From: Phanerochaete sordida
Lineage: Eukaryota; Basidiomycota; Agaricomycetes; Polyporales; Phanerochaetaceae
Direction: 5' to 3'
DNA length: 64,000 nt
NCBI GenBank assembly: GCA_019973155.2
Contig: BPQB01000075.1
Span: forward strand, 62,001-126,000
Of the stretch, positions 12,413 to 24,703 are shown piece by piece; position 1 is the stretch's first letter; every line of letters begins with the position of its first letter. The notes under the pieces were generated by a model. That model made no database searches, was not told the origin of the DNA, and was given only the letters and a program-made list of their open reading frames with translations. The position numbers and the translations under genes are program-made.

Positions 12413-13721
12413 ATGGCTGTTCTGCCGTCGTCACCATCGGCTTCCTCTCACGCCTTCCCGACAGAGATTTCCGCAGATATCGAGGCTTTCGCGAAGGCTA
12501 TTCGGGTGCCAATCCAGTTGATCCTTGTCCTCACTATCTTCGCGTCCATGCTCGTCCCGATCCTCATAACACTCCTTTGGTTCTCCACTCCTTCGTTCCG
12601 TCGTCAGCCGGTCTTCATCGTAAACGTCGCCTCTATTATCGTGGGAATCGGCGTGGCTATGCTGGGCATCTATGACGGCGTGAGTTGCAACGAGCCTGGT
12701 CTGCGCTGACACTGATGACTTGATCTAGCTGAGTCCGGTACTCAATCCAACTTCTCCTGTCAGCGATGCTGCAGGGTCCGCCTTCATCTGTGCCCTCCTA
12801 CTTGCGCCCTGGTTAGCTGAGCTCGTACTGGCCTTCCGGCTGGCGTCTCTGTTTCCCTCTTCACATACCCCGCGTCTGACATTTGCCATAATCCTTGCGT
12901 TCCCTGTCATTGTCAAGTGCGCGCGGCTCGGGTGCTGCATCGCGCTTTCAATTGACTGGGTCCGGAAGAGGATCATGAGCCTGGACATTGTCCTAGCGGA
13001 AGCAGAGGGTCCAGGATGGCGCGATGGGCTTCCATGGTACCTCTGCGCAGAGCTCTTGCTGCAGATCTTGGATAACTCGTGAGTGCTCCCAGCCTGCACT
13101 GTGTGAGTGGCTGATGCTATAGAGATTGATAGCTACCTTTCTACTGTCTTCATCTGGAAGTTGCATAGAGGACACATATTTCACCGGCGAGGTGCTGAAA
13201 GAGCTGCAGTTAGCTCCCGAAGTACGTCTTCGATTACTTTATTACATCTTTCTCCGATCCTCAATGCCTGTATTGAATTCCAGGCTCCTTGACCTCTCGG
13301 CTCAAAACTTTGTTCTGGATTGCGATCGGGAATTTCATTTTCCCCAGTAAGTATAGATCCATAAAGATCGGGGCCTACAGTAGCCGCTGACGTCTGGTCA
13401 AGTCCTGTTCAACATCGCGACCATCGTCGACGTATTTGTGGATCCTCAATATGTGCTGCGCATTCCCAACCTCCTCCTCGCGAATTACTACCTGTCAATC
13501 ATCGGTGTCGTTTTCGCTACAGGTGAGCAGGAACACCATTCGTGTATGTTCCTTATTTAACATGATAAATAGTCTGGTGCACCAGCAGTGGCTACAGCTC
13601 GCGCGAGCCCCCGCTGCTGGCTCTCCAGCTCTCGGATTCATCGAAGATAGAGTCTGCATCTTCTAGCCCCTCGAGTGCAGCCACAATTGTGCCAAGCATA
13701 TCGTGCTATTACGCCATATAA
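12413..13721 (+). CDS. Seven-TM protein, tandem paralogue 3
   Basis: Model: join(12413..12679, 12729..13078, 13133..13221, 13284..13346, 13403..13522, 13573..13721), 345 aa. The N-terminus is a little longer and Ser/Pro-rich; the first membrane segment is IQLILVLTIFASMLVPIL. The remaining membrane segments and intron phases match copies 1 and 2, with exons 3-5 again 89, 63 and 120 nt. The polar tail is the shortest of the three (about 50 residues). The last codons overlap a stretch rich in A and T, after which coding character is lost. Same uncharacterised 7-TM family; recent tandem duplication is inferred from order, orientation and gene structure. Confidence 0.86.
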
Positions 13722-14018
13722 CGGGAGATGACCGAAGCGTCTTGTATGCGTAATTGTTCAATATGTCAGAATTCACTGTACACGTCACCGTCAAGTTCCC
13801 CAAGGTTATAATTGTATCGATGGGCTTTTATTCTTCTCGACTCTCTACATTCTGCACTTCAAGCTGAGTTCCCGCTACTAAGTACTAATCCGTCGCACCA
13901 CAGCGACTCAGAACCAGTTTCCGTCTTGGAAGATAAGTGATGTACATCACGGAGCATCACCAGGCTATCGTAGACTCATATAAGAGACTAGCGCAGACAG
14001 CTCCTCCGATACAACTAT

Positions 14019-15015
14019 TTATCCATTATTACTTCTTTCCCACCAAGTCTGTAGGAACTCCTTCACGCCCATGGGCGTAACTTGAGGGCAGAGCTTGTTG
14101 AGATTTCTGCCCTCGTAGCCTATAGGGTTGCTCCTCACGACCTCCAGATACCACTCGTATATGAACTTCTCGAAGTCGAACGCAGCAAACCTGGCGTCCG
14201 GATGTACAACGCTTGGCTTCTCGCGGCTGCTGAGCGTCGCGAGAATTTGTTCCTCGGAGAGATATGTGACCTCGAATTTCTTGCCTGCGCACAATTCAAA
14301 GATCGCTCTCTCGTCAAAAACAAGTCGGGAACGTACCTCGAGCTTCCTCCGCAAGCCGCACGATCTCGTTCAGCGTCAGCCGGTCGCCGCGCATCTGGCT
14401 GAACTCGGGCCAGCGCGGGAGGTCGAGGCTCGCGGCGACGAACGCGCCGACGTCCTCCGCACGCGTGTACACGATATGCACGTTGCCGTCTCCGGGGCTG
14501 GTCGCCTTCGCGTGCTCGACGTCGATCATGATGCGGAGCGGGTGCAGGTGTCCAACGCCGGGTGTGCCGCTTGCGAGATAGTTCATGAAGATGCCCGCCT
14601 CGAAGATGGTGTACTCGAGCCCGCTGCGCGCGACGGCCTGCGCGACGGGCCACTTGAGGCGGTACGCCTCTACGGGGTTGTCCGGGATCGCGCGCGCCGC
14701 GAACTCGCTCGGCGCGAAACGCGTCACACCCGCGGCCTTGGCTGCGTTGAGCAGCGCAAGCTGCGGCGTGACCATCGACGCCTCGTCGAGCCCCGCGATC
14801 GTGCAGATCACAGTGTGCACGCCCTCGAGCGCGGCCGTGAGCGCGGCGTGATCGTCGTAGGAGACGGCGATCATGCGCACGCCGAGGGCGTCGAGCGTGG
14901 GGTGGCTTGCGCGCCGCGAGAGGACGATGACCTCGTGCTTGCCGGTCGCGACGATGGCTTCGACGATGTGGAGGCCAATGCCGCCGGTGCCGCCTGCGAC
15001 TGCTACTTTGACCAT
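14019..15015 (-). CDS. NmrA/isoflavone-reductase-like NAD(P)-binding protein, copy 1
   Basis: Model: complement(14019..14284, 14337..15015), 314 aa with one 52-nt intron. The N-terminus MVKVAVAGGTGGIGLHIVEA is a Rossmann fold with the GxxGxxG dinucleotide loop, followed by LSRR, typical of NADPH preference. The block RFAPSEFA and the later FEAGIFMNYL belong to the NmrA/PCBER group of atypical short-chain dehydrogenases. The C-terminal exon ends in a helical segment containing PMGVKEFLQTWW. Members act as small-molecule reductases or redox-sensing regulators; the substrate is unknown. A second copy lies at 48408..49400 in the opposite orientation with the same exon structure. The promoter block upstream is also shared. 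Confidence 0.9.
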
Positions 15016-15672
15016 GGTCGTGAGTGCGCTGGGACAAGTGTCTAAGGAAGCGTTGTCAGCGTCCTCATCGCGCCCGGAGTCCTCCTATATAGCTGTCGCT
15101 TGCCACCATTACTAATCGTACTGCGCGAATAGAGCTGTACCAGGCCAAAAGACCTCTTACTCGCTGCGATGCCTATGCAGAGCAGCTGAATCTACATCAT
15201 TCATGGCCGCAGTATCGCACTCGCCCAGTCGTGCTGACCAAGCTGATGTCCATTTGGTCAAAGCGCGGACGACGTCCCAGCCAAAGTCGAGACAGAGCCG
15301 TTCCTCGGGGAAATTCGCCGTGCCAGAGTGCGCTTACTTTCCGGGCTGCCAGCTGCTATTCGTGCTTACAAATGTGTTTGTCATCTCTTGTCGAGGTGGT
15401 CCTGGTTGAGTGGATTGAGACCTTGAAAGTGACCCCGGGACTGTGTCAATATATTGCTCGGAACAGGCCAAAACAAGGCCGAGCGAAGCTAAGGCTCTTT
15501 CATAAGTTTAAGGAAGGCTCTGGACAGTTTGCGCACCCAGCCGTGCATCCAAATATCTGGCGCTGCATGCGCACGCACGCCAGGGATCAACCGTCGAAAA
15601 GCTGGACATCTATTTTTGTGATCATACTTCCAGGATGATTAGTACGTGTACAATACACCGGTATCAGGGAAA
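15016..15672 (-). other. Region between NmrA copy 1 and its upstream 7-TM gene
   Basis: Contains the promoter of NmrA copy 1 and the 3' flank of the 7-TM gene, both on the minus strand. No gene seen. The part nearest the NmrA start is strongly similar to the corresponding region of the second copy. Confidence 0.6.
15080..15127 (-). promoter_or_regulatory. TATA-containing promoter block conserved between NmrA copies
   Basis: Read on the minus strand, this stretch contains GCGACAGCTATATAGGAGGA preceded by GATTAGTAATGGTGGCAA, and is almost identical to plus-strand 48301..48346 upstream of NmrA copy 2. The CTATATAG core (15085..15092) lies about 70-75 bp before the ATG in both. The position suggests a TATA box with a conserved upstream element. 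Confidence 0.6.
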
Positions 15673-17078
15673 CTACACAGCTATTCCGGCCTTTTGTTCG
15701 CTGGGCAGCCAGCTCTCGCGGTCTACCACGCCGAGCATCTGTTGTGAAGCATGAGAGTGGGCACTCACGGGCACACCCAGGGTGTGCCCCGACGAGAAGT
15801 GCACGGTAGTGATTGCGAGGCCTTGCGTCGTGCCTTCGTCCGAGTTCCAGAGGGACTCGTGGAGCACGACGACAAGAAGCGTCGGGTATATGCCCTGTGA
15901 CAAAGGTGTCAGTCAATGTCCGTTGATTGAGACGATATGTCCTACCACGAGCTGAACCGTGGAATATCCCGAGATACAGTCAACCATCCTGCCTACAGTC
16001 TCATTTCCTCCGCTCACAAGCGAAGTTACGAGGAGGTCTGTGATCTGCCTCGCATCATTCAGCGACACGTCGCCGGACTCCAGCTGCACTCACCAGCATG
16101 GTAACATAAAGCGCGCCAGACTCAATCATCAAGACAAACACCGTAAAGACCTTTTTGGCTTTTCGTCTGTGCAAGACGTCCAGTAGCGTGTCCCTTAGTT
16201 CCCTGACAAAACATCAATAAGCAACGACGGCCTAAGAAAAACTAAGCTGACCATGCTCTCCAAAGGACGAGCAGCATCACGGAGACGTTCGTCAGAATTG
16301 ACAGCACTGGCGACGCGACGTCTGTCACTTTACAAAGCTTGTTATAGTCCGTAGTCGCCACACCCGATTCGCAGCGTGATGCATGCACCAGCATATTGAC
16401 TGAGAGTTTCGTGTAAGCCATGCGAATGCTCTAGATAGATCCACGAATCTCGCGACATACCGAACAAGAGAGTCCACCAGAACAGGGGAAAGAACACAAC
16501 AATCTTTCTCTCGAACCAGATGGCGGCTACGCGCCATATAACGAGGATATCCCCAGCGATCATCTGGGACACAGTGATTAGAATCGAAGTATACCCGGCG
16601 CAAAGAATCGCGTACCTGGCATTCGAACAGGATGCCAGTAATTCGTGTCTTGTTCGCAATAGAATCGTAAAACCGGTTGAATAGCGCGTCCGTCTGCAAG
16701 CCGTCGGAGTGGAGAAGCAAATCCACCAAGTCGATGAGTTGAGCGACCTCGAGGGCCCACAGCGCGGTGGTCAGGCAGAACACAACGTAGAGAACGGCTA
16801 GCACGAGCACGTTCGATGGCGTCCTCAGTCCGCGTTGCCTGGCGTTGTGCCGAGATATGAGTTTCTGTGAACCGTCGCTCGATGCATGCGTGCTCACCAG
16901 ATCCCTCGTGTCGCAACGCACAAGATTGCGATGTATACGCCTACAACGCCGCATTAGTCGCGCACAGCAGACCGCGCACGCGAGACGCACCGTAAAGAAC
17001 AGTCGCGACGAGGACGGGCACGATCCGGTAGAGAAACGCGAGACCAGCTCGGTGCATCCCAGCATCGTCCAGAGGCAT
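15673..17078 (-). CDS. Seven-TM membrane protein, duplicated family copy 1
   Basis: Model: complement(15673..15894, 15946..16044, 16094..16202, 16252..16399, 16461..16563, 16616..16838, 16898..16940, 16991..17078), 344 aa. Hydrophobic segments include LAFLYRIVPVLVATVLYG, NVLVLAVLYVVFCLTTALW, ILVIWRVAAIWF, IVVFFPLFWWTLLF, SVMLLVLWRAW, VFTVFVLMIESGALYVTML and GIYPTLLVVVLHESLW, so seven or so helices. The polar tail contains GLAITTVHFSSG. It belongs to an uncharacterised basidiomycete 7-TM family, distinct from the tandem triplet at 7.6-13.7 kb and from DUF6533. All eight exons join in frame; the third exon starts at 16838 because the earlier acceptor would create a stop. A partial second copy lies at 46772..47809 with identical lengths for its last five exons. 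Confidence 0.82.
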
Positions 17079-17836
17079 GGCGGCGTGTGTCAGCCTGCGC
17101 GGGGCGGGGACACGGTGGGGCCCCCGGGCCCGCGCTATATTGCCGTCAGGGCGGCAGCGTCCCGGCGGCTCTCCCGTCGCCTATCCGCATCCTGTCGTGC
17201 ACGATGGCGAAAGGTATCAGCATCCAGATCTCGGTGCCGCCACGCCCCCGCCATGCGCCGCCGGCCCTGCGGTGGGGCAGGCTACTGCCGCTTCGATCGT
17301 CCACAGGACCGCGCGAGGGGATCACGGCCATGATGCACATCATGCGCGCGGGCGACGCTGCGGGCAGATATCGCTGCCATCTGCACCGGGCTTGGCTGGC
17401 AGATGCCAGGCGAACAGCCATCGCGGCGAGATCCTGGGCATCGTGGCAGAGAAAACAAAGGTGCGGCTGGACCAGGATGCCTGCAGGAATGGCATGAGGA
17501 CAGGCAGGAGGAAGATGACGAGCTACTTACGAAAACTAGATGTTTGCGGTCGGCTTGTGTGAGAGTCTGCGCGGCATGCCGAACACGCGCAGCGAACGTT
17601 CCAAAGCTGGGCTGGCAAGAATCTAGTCACGCTCGACATGAGGGAATCCGTGCAGGCAGATAGGCTGCGATGATTATAAAATACACTTCTACTCTACATT
17701 TCTTTTTGTAACGATGTCCCTGTGCCCGCCGAACCACCAAGCGGAGAAAACTATGTCTGAGGCGTGCGATGCAATGCAAAACGATACGACGCGGGAAGGC
17801 GGGCGCGGCAGGGTCTAGCGTGCGACTCTAGCGAAT
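17079..17836. other. Spacer between 7-TM gene and GDH2
   Basis: GC-rich sequence with overlapping frames on both strands and no assignable domain. Contains the promoter of the 7-TM gene and the 3' flank of the GDH gene. Confidence 0.5.
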
Positions 17837-20800
17837 CTAGGCCGCGAGGTCCCGGGCGAAGTGGAAGAAGTCCACGGCGGTGCCGTTGACGCCGTACTTG
17901 TAGATCTGCACGGGTGACGTTAGCACCACGACCTAGACCGATGACGGCAGGGGCACGTACGAAGTGAGAGGCGACCCAGCTCGAGAACAGCGCGCGCTGG
18001 TACGCCTCGGGGAGGCGCTGCAGGAGCGTGTCGAGGCCGACCTTGTTAATGAGGGTCTCGGGGATCGCGCGGCGCATGACGCCGCGCTTGCTGCCCTCGT
18101 CCTCAAAGAGGTCCGAGCTCTCGAGCTCCGCCTGGAGGTCGTTGAGCTTGCTCGAGAGCTCGTCCGAGATGATCGTGCGCGGCTTCGCGCCGTTGAGGCG
18201 CGCGTGCTCCTTCCAGATGCAGATGAACTCCTGCGCCGCGTTCTCGACGATCTTCGCCTGGATGTCGCGCACGTAGCTCTCGTAGAACTCGGAGGGCTTG
18301 CCCTCCTTGAAGATCATGTGGTCGACGTACTCCTCTGTCGAGAGCGCGAGACCCGCGAGGACCTCCAGCGACGAACTCGTGACACCGCCCTTGTTCGCGC
18401 TCGAGTCCTTGAAGAGGACGACCTTGCGCTTCTCGAGGAACAGACGCGCTTGTTGCGTGAAGAACAGGTTGGCGCCCTCGACGACATACTTGAAGTGCGG
18501 CTTGCCCTCGGTGTCGACGAGCGCAGCGACGTTGGAGATGTTGACCGCCTCGGGCCGACCACCGCATGGCACGAAGAGGTCGGCCTTGAACCTGAGGTGC
18601 GCGGTGTTGCGGAAGTCTGTGCCGTCAACGACAATCTCTCCAGCTGCGATTCGGTCAGTCACCGTGGCTGATGACGATGTGAACAGGCAACTCACTCGGA
18701 AGCCGGAGGTCCTGATCTTCCACGCGAACGAGGTATCCATCTTTGCTGAGCTTGGACGTGTCGAAGTTGCCGACGGGAACACGAAGCTTGGCAAGGCGGA
18801 TCAGCTCCTCGCGGTCAAGACCCTGCGGGTCGGCGAGGACACCGCTTCCGTCAATGATCGCAACCGTCTTGTCAGAGCTGAGCAAGATCTCGTCTGAAAC
18901 GAAGCTAGTCAGCGGGAGAGCCCGCACAGTCGTCAACGTCACGTACTTGAGCCAAGGTCGCCATCGGGGCCACCAGTCTGGACCTTGGTGATGTCCTTCT
19001 CGCGGAGGCCGAGCTGCTTGTAGATGCCGAGGATGTACTGGCGGACGCCGAGCGAGGTCATGCCGTACGTGTCGTGCGGGATACCACCGAGGTGCTCCGC
19101 GCTCTTGCCGGTGGTGAAGGACTTCCACCAGGACTCAGCGCCGCGAGCCTTGGCGTGAACTAGGGCACGATGTCAGCATTCGGCCAATTGGGCATGTCAG
19201 AGGCACGTACGAGCTGCCCAGTCCATGACGTGCGCGGTGCCCTCGTCGGGACCGAAGAAGAGGATCTCGTGCTTGCCGTAGAGGTCGACGATCTGCTCCT
19301 TGATGCCCGGGCTTTGGCCAGGAATCAACAGGTCTATCATGCTCTGTGCAACAAGATAAGCAACAGGCAGTATGGACAGACTCCGGGAACACGCACGTCA
19401 ACATACTTCTCGAAGCAGAGCTTCGGGTTCGCGCCGAGCCTGCCTCCAAATCAGGACACCTGTGGAGAAGAGGCTAAGATACCGACGTACGAAGGCAAGA
19501 TCGTTCCCTTGGAGCCACCCTCAGGGATATCCTTGTTCTTGAGGGACTGGGTGGATGCCAGGCCGTAGTTCTCATCGAAGAGCTGACGCTGGTTAATAGA
19601 GTACGCTCTGAGATGGCAACCACATCAGTCGCAGCGATTGGAGGAAGTCCAGGTCACTTACTCCCTGTTGCGCGACTGCACAATACGGATGCCACCACGG
19701 GCAATATCCCTGAAACGGATGTGGAACCCACGGAACTCGTTGCCAATGACGAAGAAGATGCCGAATGGCTTCTTCGGGTACTCGACCTCGGGAAGGAAGT
19801 CGGGCGCCAGGCGGAACGAAAGTGCGACCTTCGTTGGCTGGTAGAAGTTCGTCTTCAGGACGTGCTTGTTGAAGATCAGGAAGCTCTCGAGGACCGAGAG
19901 CTCGTGCTTGTTCGGCACCGAGCGACGAATCTTGTCGTAGAGCTCCTGGTCGCTCATGGGAACCTGCGTCTGGAGACGCTGGTACGACAGAGTGGGCCTT
20001 CGGAGACGGTCAGTGCACGAATTTCTCCAACAGCGAGAGCGACGCACATGAGCTGCGCCTGGTCAGATGCTGGGTAGTGAACCATCGCGAAGTTCACGTA
20101 GAGCATGTTGATCTGCATGATTGACGCATTTTAGCGCGTCGGTACGAGGTTGACACCATGGAAAACATACGATATCGGGATGAGCGTGGATGACTTGCGC
20201 GATACTCTCGCGAGTGAAGGTCTCCTCCCTGAACCGGCGCTTGATGTCGTTCAGGACTTCCGCATGGGATGGGTTTGACTCGTCAAGCAGGTTCTTCAGG
20301 TTGAGATACGCTGCGCCGAGACGGTTACAGAAGTGCTGGGCGAAGATCCAACCACAGTCTAGTCAAAAATGAGATTAGCGACCTCGACCGTCATTCCAGC
20401 GCGCATATACTCACATGCATAGGTGGCCTCCTGCACGGCATGAGTCGACGAAGCGCCGCTGGCGTAGAAGAAGGGGTTGTCCGGCAAGCAGAAGAGCAGC
20501 GAGGCCTCCTTCATCACCTGGTGAATCGAGTGCTCGATTGGGGGCCCGGCCGCGCCAGGGAGCGGGTTCAGGTAGATGCCGATGATGGTGACGCCGTTCG
20601 AGAACTGCTCGACATACTTGCGCGCGGAGTAGAGCGAATAGAAGTGGTACAGGTTGGACAGCGCGCTGAAGAACTTGCTCGTGCCGCCCGTCTTGTAGCC
20701 GATAACGAGACGCCGTTCGCGGCTGCCCTCGACCTCGAGAACCTAGAGACACAATCAGCACAACAATTACGCTGGAGATGGATAAGGAGCGCGCCCACCT

Positions 20801-21709
20801 CCATGACAGGGCCGTATCTTGACTCTACCTGCCACATAATGCGCTGGTAGATTTCAAGGGTGTTCTCCGTGACCTTCTCGAGGAAAGCAGGGTCCGAGAC
20901 AGTTCGGATGTCCGTCTTCCTGTGCAAGTTTCAGCATCCCGTCCCGCCGGCGTGAGAGGAAGATTGAACTGACCCATCGGTACGGGTCGACGCTGGTGGT
21001 TCGGCAGGGAAGTTGCACTTCGAGACGAAGTAGCAACGCAGTTGCTGACTTGCGGTTGCGGACACTGAGCCCGTCGAGCGGTACGTCTCGAGACGATACG
21101 CGTTCTCTGGTGTCGACTGGTCGAGGAAGAGCTCGTCGATGCGCTTCTCAACGGTGGAGCCGGGACCCTCAGTGCTGGTCTTGCCAGGAGGAGATGTGTG
21201 AATGAAAGTCGCGCCCTTGCCGTCCTTGTCGATGTGCTCGAGGTCGATGACAAGTTTCGACGGGTCGTGCTTCGTGTAGGCGAGGACCTTGGCTCCGTAG
21301 AGAGCGACGATATGGTCTGTGATCACGTCGAGGGACTCTGCCGCAAAATAGGTGTCGTCGATGCCCAAGTGCGAGTAGAACCAGTTGACTTCGTTCGCGA
21401 CGAGTTCGCGAGGGATGAAGCCCTGAGTGAGCCAGTCGTCGTCAGTACGCAACGCAAAGTCGACATTTCGCGTGATCACACGAGACGTGTCCTGGAGTAA
21501 ACGACGCGCACCTGCTTGGCAATGTTCGCCTGGACCTTCGCGCGCTGCTCCTCTTTACCCTTGAAGATGGGTGTAGAGTATCCGGGCACGTTCTTGACGC
21601 GGTGTGCCGCGGGGGGCTGGCCGGGCACAGTCAGAAGAGACTTTGCCTCAGTCTGGGGTGTTGCAGTTCCCGGAGTGCCCGCGCCCGACAAGGGTTGTGG
21701 TGTCGACAT
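17837..21709 (-). CDS. GDH2: NAD-specific glutamate dehydrogenase (large type)
   Basis: Model: complement(17837..17905, 17961..18643, 18696..18893, 18947..19159, 19211..19343, 19397..19439, 19491..19607, 19662..19997, 20048..20112, 20171..20358, 20415..20742, 20799..20919, 20974..21491, 21512..21709), 1069 aa, the usual length of fungal Gdh2. It oxidatively deaminates glutamate to 2-oxoglutarate and ammonium with NAD, feeding carbon into the TCA cycle when glutamate is the carbon or nitrogen source. The N-terminal half holds the family's regulatory regions. RFRDIARGGIRIV (about residue 575) is the glutamate-binding/catalytic region; GGPDGDLGS (about 745) lies at the start of the dinucleotide-binding part; VVEGANLFFTQQARL follows. 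ATG 21709 gives MSTPQPLSGAGTPGT. All 14 exons join in frame. Long open frames on the opposite strand are GC-driven shadows. Confidence 0.95.
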
Positions 21710-22458
21710 CGGGTGGGACGTGCTCACGAGCGAGAATTAGGTAGGGTAGAGGAACGAAACTAGAGAAGTACGAGATGTTTGGGTCGTGGACGATGTGGTA
21801 GACGGTCAGGGAGGAGATAGGCATCGATCTGGGGACACTAGACTGGTTTATATACGTCAGAATAATAATTATGACCTTCGAGGTCATTGACGGAGGGATC
21901 TTGCAGTGCGCTTCGGAGGTGCTCCGAAACAGCGGCCGAGACCCGCCACGTGCTCGGTCTGTTTGGCGGGGAGCGGCCGGAGCAGCCCGCCCTCCGTCGC
22001 CGCCTCGCCGGCCTCACAGCTTATTCTGGCCGGAGCCTGCACTGTCTTTGCTTGCTGCGGCCACGCTCGTCCAGAATATTGCCTGCCGACTTCACGATCC
22101 GGAGGATGACCAACAACGAAGCTCCGTCTGCTGTGCTTTTCTGCTGTATTTTCCTCGGAATATACGCGAAAGATCCGACCGTCTGGCTTTGCCTCCCGCC
22201 CAACACCCGGCCGGTGCTTGCAGGGCACAGCGTGTGTTGTCAAGCTGTAAGCACGCCGGCCAGCTGACCCTCGCCGTGTGTTGCCATCTTCTCGTCAAAT
22301 GGGAATTTGCCCCGGGACTCGACCAACGGACGGGCAGGGTGCACCACCGTGCACGGCCCAGAACGTCCACCGGCCGCGCATGTTTGCTCACGCTGCTTGT
22401 TTTGTGCGTCAGATGCCCTCGGAAGAGCGTTGGATGAGGTTTTCGCGCTCCTTATTGC

Positions 22459-22616
22459 AGGACCCCCGACAATTGGGGCCAAGGCCTGAGGACAGATTTT
22501 GGCGATTTCGGGGTTTGAGTATGGACAAAAATTTGGCCCCGGACCGATTTTGGTATGGATTTTCCTCCGGGCTCGGCCTGGCGGCCGGCTTTGGGTATGG
22601 ACAGTCCTCAAGCATC
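22459..22616. repeat. Dispersed repeat, copy A (shares segments with 37794..37975)
   Basis: Contains GACAATTGGGG followed by CCTGAGGACA, then several blocks of the form GGTATGGA spaced by GC-rich text, ending GGGTATGGACAGTCCTC. The same building blocks occur near 37.8-37.98 kb, some in the same and some in inverted orientation. The two ends of this copy (CCTGAGGACA and TGGACAGTCCTCAAG) are partial inverted repeats of each other, as in small foldback elements. Confidence 0.5.
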
Positions 22617-24684
22617 TTATAAACAGTAATTGGCGTAGTATCGCAGTAATAATAGCTTGAACGTGTGTTTCAATGGTACGCGACGACTTCTAATGCTCAG
22701 GAGAACCACGTGAAAGCTTCGTCTTCGTTGTCTGCGACGACAACCGCGGTCACGTACTAGCGCTCTTCTAGCTTTCCGCACCGATTGCCCGTTTTCTCGC
22801 GCTAACCTCGAGCGTTGCGTTAGCCAACATCGACGCCGTATATAAGTGGCTTGTGAATCCGCACTCGTGGGCTGTCACAACGTACAGCTTACTTCAGGGG
22901 CTGTGCGGCGTATATCACGCCCTGGTCATGTATGTAAGGCAGTATATTTCAGCGTGCTGCGCCAATTATCGCAGTAGTATGGCACGCGTTTGTCTTCATT
23001 GGTCTACTTCGTATCTCCGCAAGAGGGCTTCCTTAGAGATGTCGCGCTTCTGCAGCACTCACTATTTGTCACTGGGCGGTCCAGGACCCGCGAATTTCGC
23101 CCGAACATGAACTGAGGAAAACAAGCGGTTTGTCAGGGTCGATCACCCGTTTTCCGGGCGAATACGCGCGATGGGAAAATAGCCTGTCAAATGAAACGTT
23201 CCGGCGGGCGCGATTCCTGGTGAAAGCAGCGGGGTATATTCGTCAGATAGGCGATATCGCCGGTTTTCCGCTGAATCTCGCGCCACCGTTGTAAACAGAT
23301 ACAATAATCATATTTATTTGTATCCGGATGGTGCAACGTACATGAAAATCTACAGAGTACCGGTACATGGCGAGAAGTGGCCTACGCAGGTGATAACGAC
23401 ATCCACAAGTCTGGAGCGCGGCTGTAGATGTGCTGTGCTCGCAGAATGATTCAGGGACGTAGCGTGGGCTCTCGCGGATGCATTGTTTCCCATGGAGGAA
23501 TCTGGAGTAGTTTGTTACTTCACGTTTCCTCGGCACATTGATGTTACTCACCGGACTGCACACGATATCGTTATCGCGTCTCTAGACAAGACGAAGGTCA
23601 GTCCATAAGAGATACACAGAACAATCATAGCGAACCTTTTCATAACCTCGCCCATATCCAGCTCTGCAAGACGTGGTCAGTCAGGACCCAGGACTCCATA
23701 CGTGCCGACTCGCTCTGCCTCTTGCCCCACGCCGAGTGTTGGCCCTCATGCCCGCGGTGCTGCGCTACCGGCAGAGCTCTCCGTTCGCGCGCGGACGGCC
23801 CCGGAAAGGGACGCACGGCTTCGCGGCTGGCCCGAGCAGGCCCGTTCCAGCGGACGCTGACGGTCGACCAAGTTGGTTCGGTAATCTCGCGCCTACGCTG
23901 CGTATCCCCTCTACGCTCCTACACGCATGGCCGTCGGCCTGACGGGCACGGCAGACTGGGGACGTGCAAGAGTGGGATCAATTCGGGGCCCCACGCGTGC
24001 GCCTTAGACACGTACTCTTACTTAGCGGAATGGCGCGGGTCTGCGCACAACGGCTGGTAGGTGCTATCGTGTCGCGTGAACGCGCCTTCGCTTTGATCCT
24101 TAAGCAAGCAGCGCAGCTGTATCTCTTAGTCAGAGCGATCAAAAGACTTGGCGTAGCGGCCATACCTGTCGCAAGGCCTGCATACGAGATCGTCGGCACC
24201 GTCCATAAAGCGAACTGCGACGTGTTCAGCGCGCGGAGCTATAACAGTGAAGCTCGGGATTCACCTTGTCCAGCGTGCGCGTGCCTCCACGGGGCGTCTC
24301 CAAAGGCAGCTGCACCACTTGTCCCCGGGAACATTGACGACGCCGTGTTGATGCGCCGTTTCAACCCCAGGACAACCCGACTGAGTCGCGATTGGGCGAG
24401 GTTAGTCGTGGCTCGAGCGGTAGACTGTGTTAGGCTGCAGGCTTGGGTTGAAGGCTGGGTATTCCAGGAAAGGGGGTGGAGGTGTCAGTCCATGGTGGTA
24501 CTTGGTCAGGAAGGTGGTGAAGGGAACGCGCGTCGCGCTCTTGGTGAAAGGTGCAACTAGCGCGCAAGCGCGTCATCGGTCGCAACGCAGCGCCGACCGC
24601 GACTTTTCACCTGGTGAGCGTGTCGCGTCGAATCTTCGCCCTGAAACTTGTGCAATCCGGGAGCGCTCAAAGAGCGCCACACTT

Positions 24685-24703
24685 TTTCCCCGATTCGGGG
24701 AAA
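24685..24703. repeat. Perfect short inverted repeat (9-1-9)
   Basis: TTTCCCCGA, one T, TCGGGGAAA. A second short palindrome (GCCCGAC, TG, GTCGGGC at 24763..24778) and GAGCGCTC (about 24661) lie within 120 bp. Could form hairpins; no gene nearby to attach a role. Confidence 0.5.

Noticed and set aside
17146..17421. Further 7-TM fragment upstream of 15673..17078
   Set aside because: One frame has a short hydrophobic stretch (MMCIMAVIP), but nothing aligns with the known helices of the family.
17964..18671. 235-aa plus-strand open frame
   Set aside because: It lies exactly antisense to the conserved last large exon of GDH2 and is rich in Arg, Leu, Val and Glu, as expected from a shadow of GC-rich codons.
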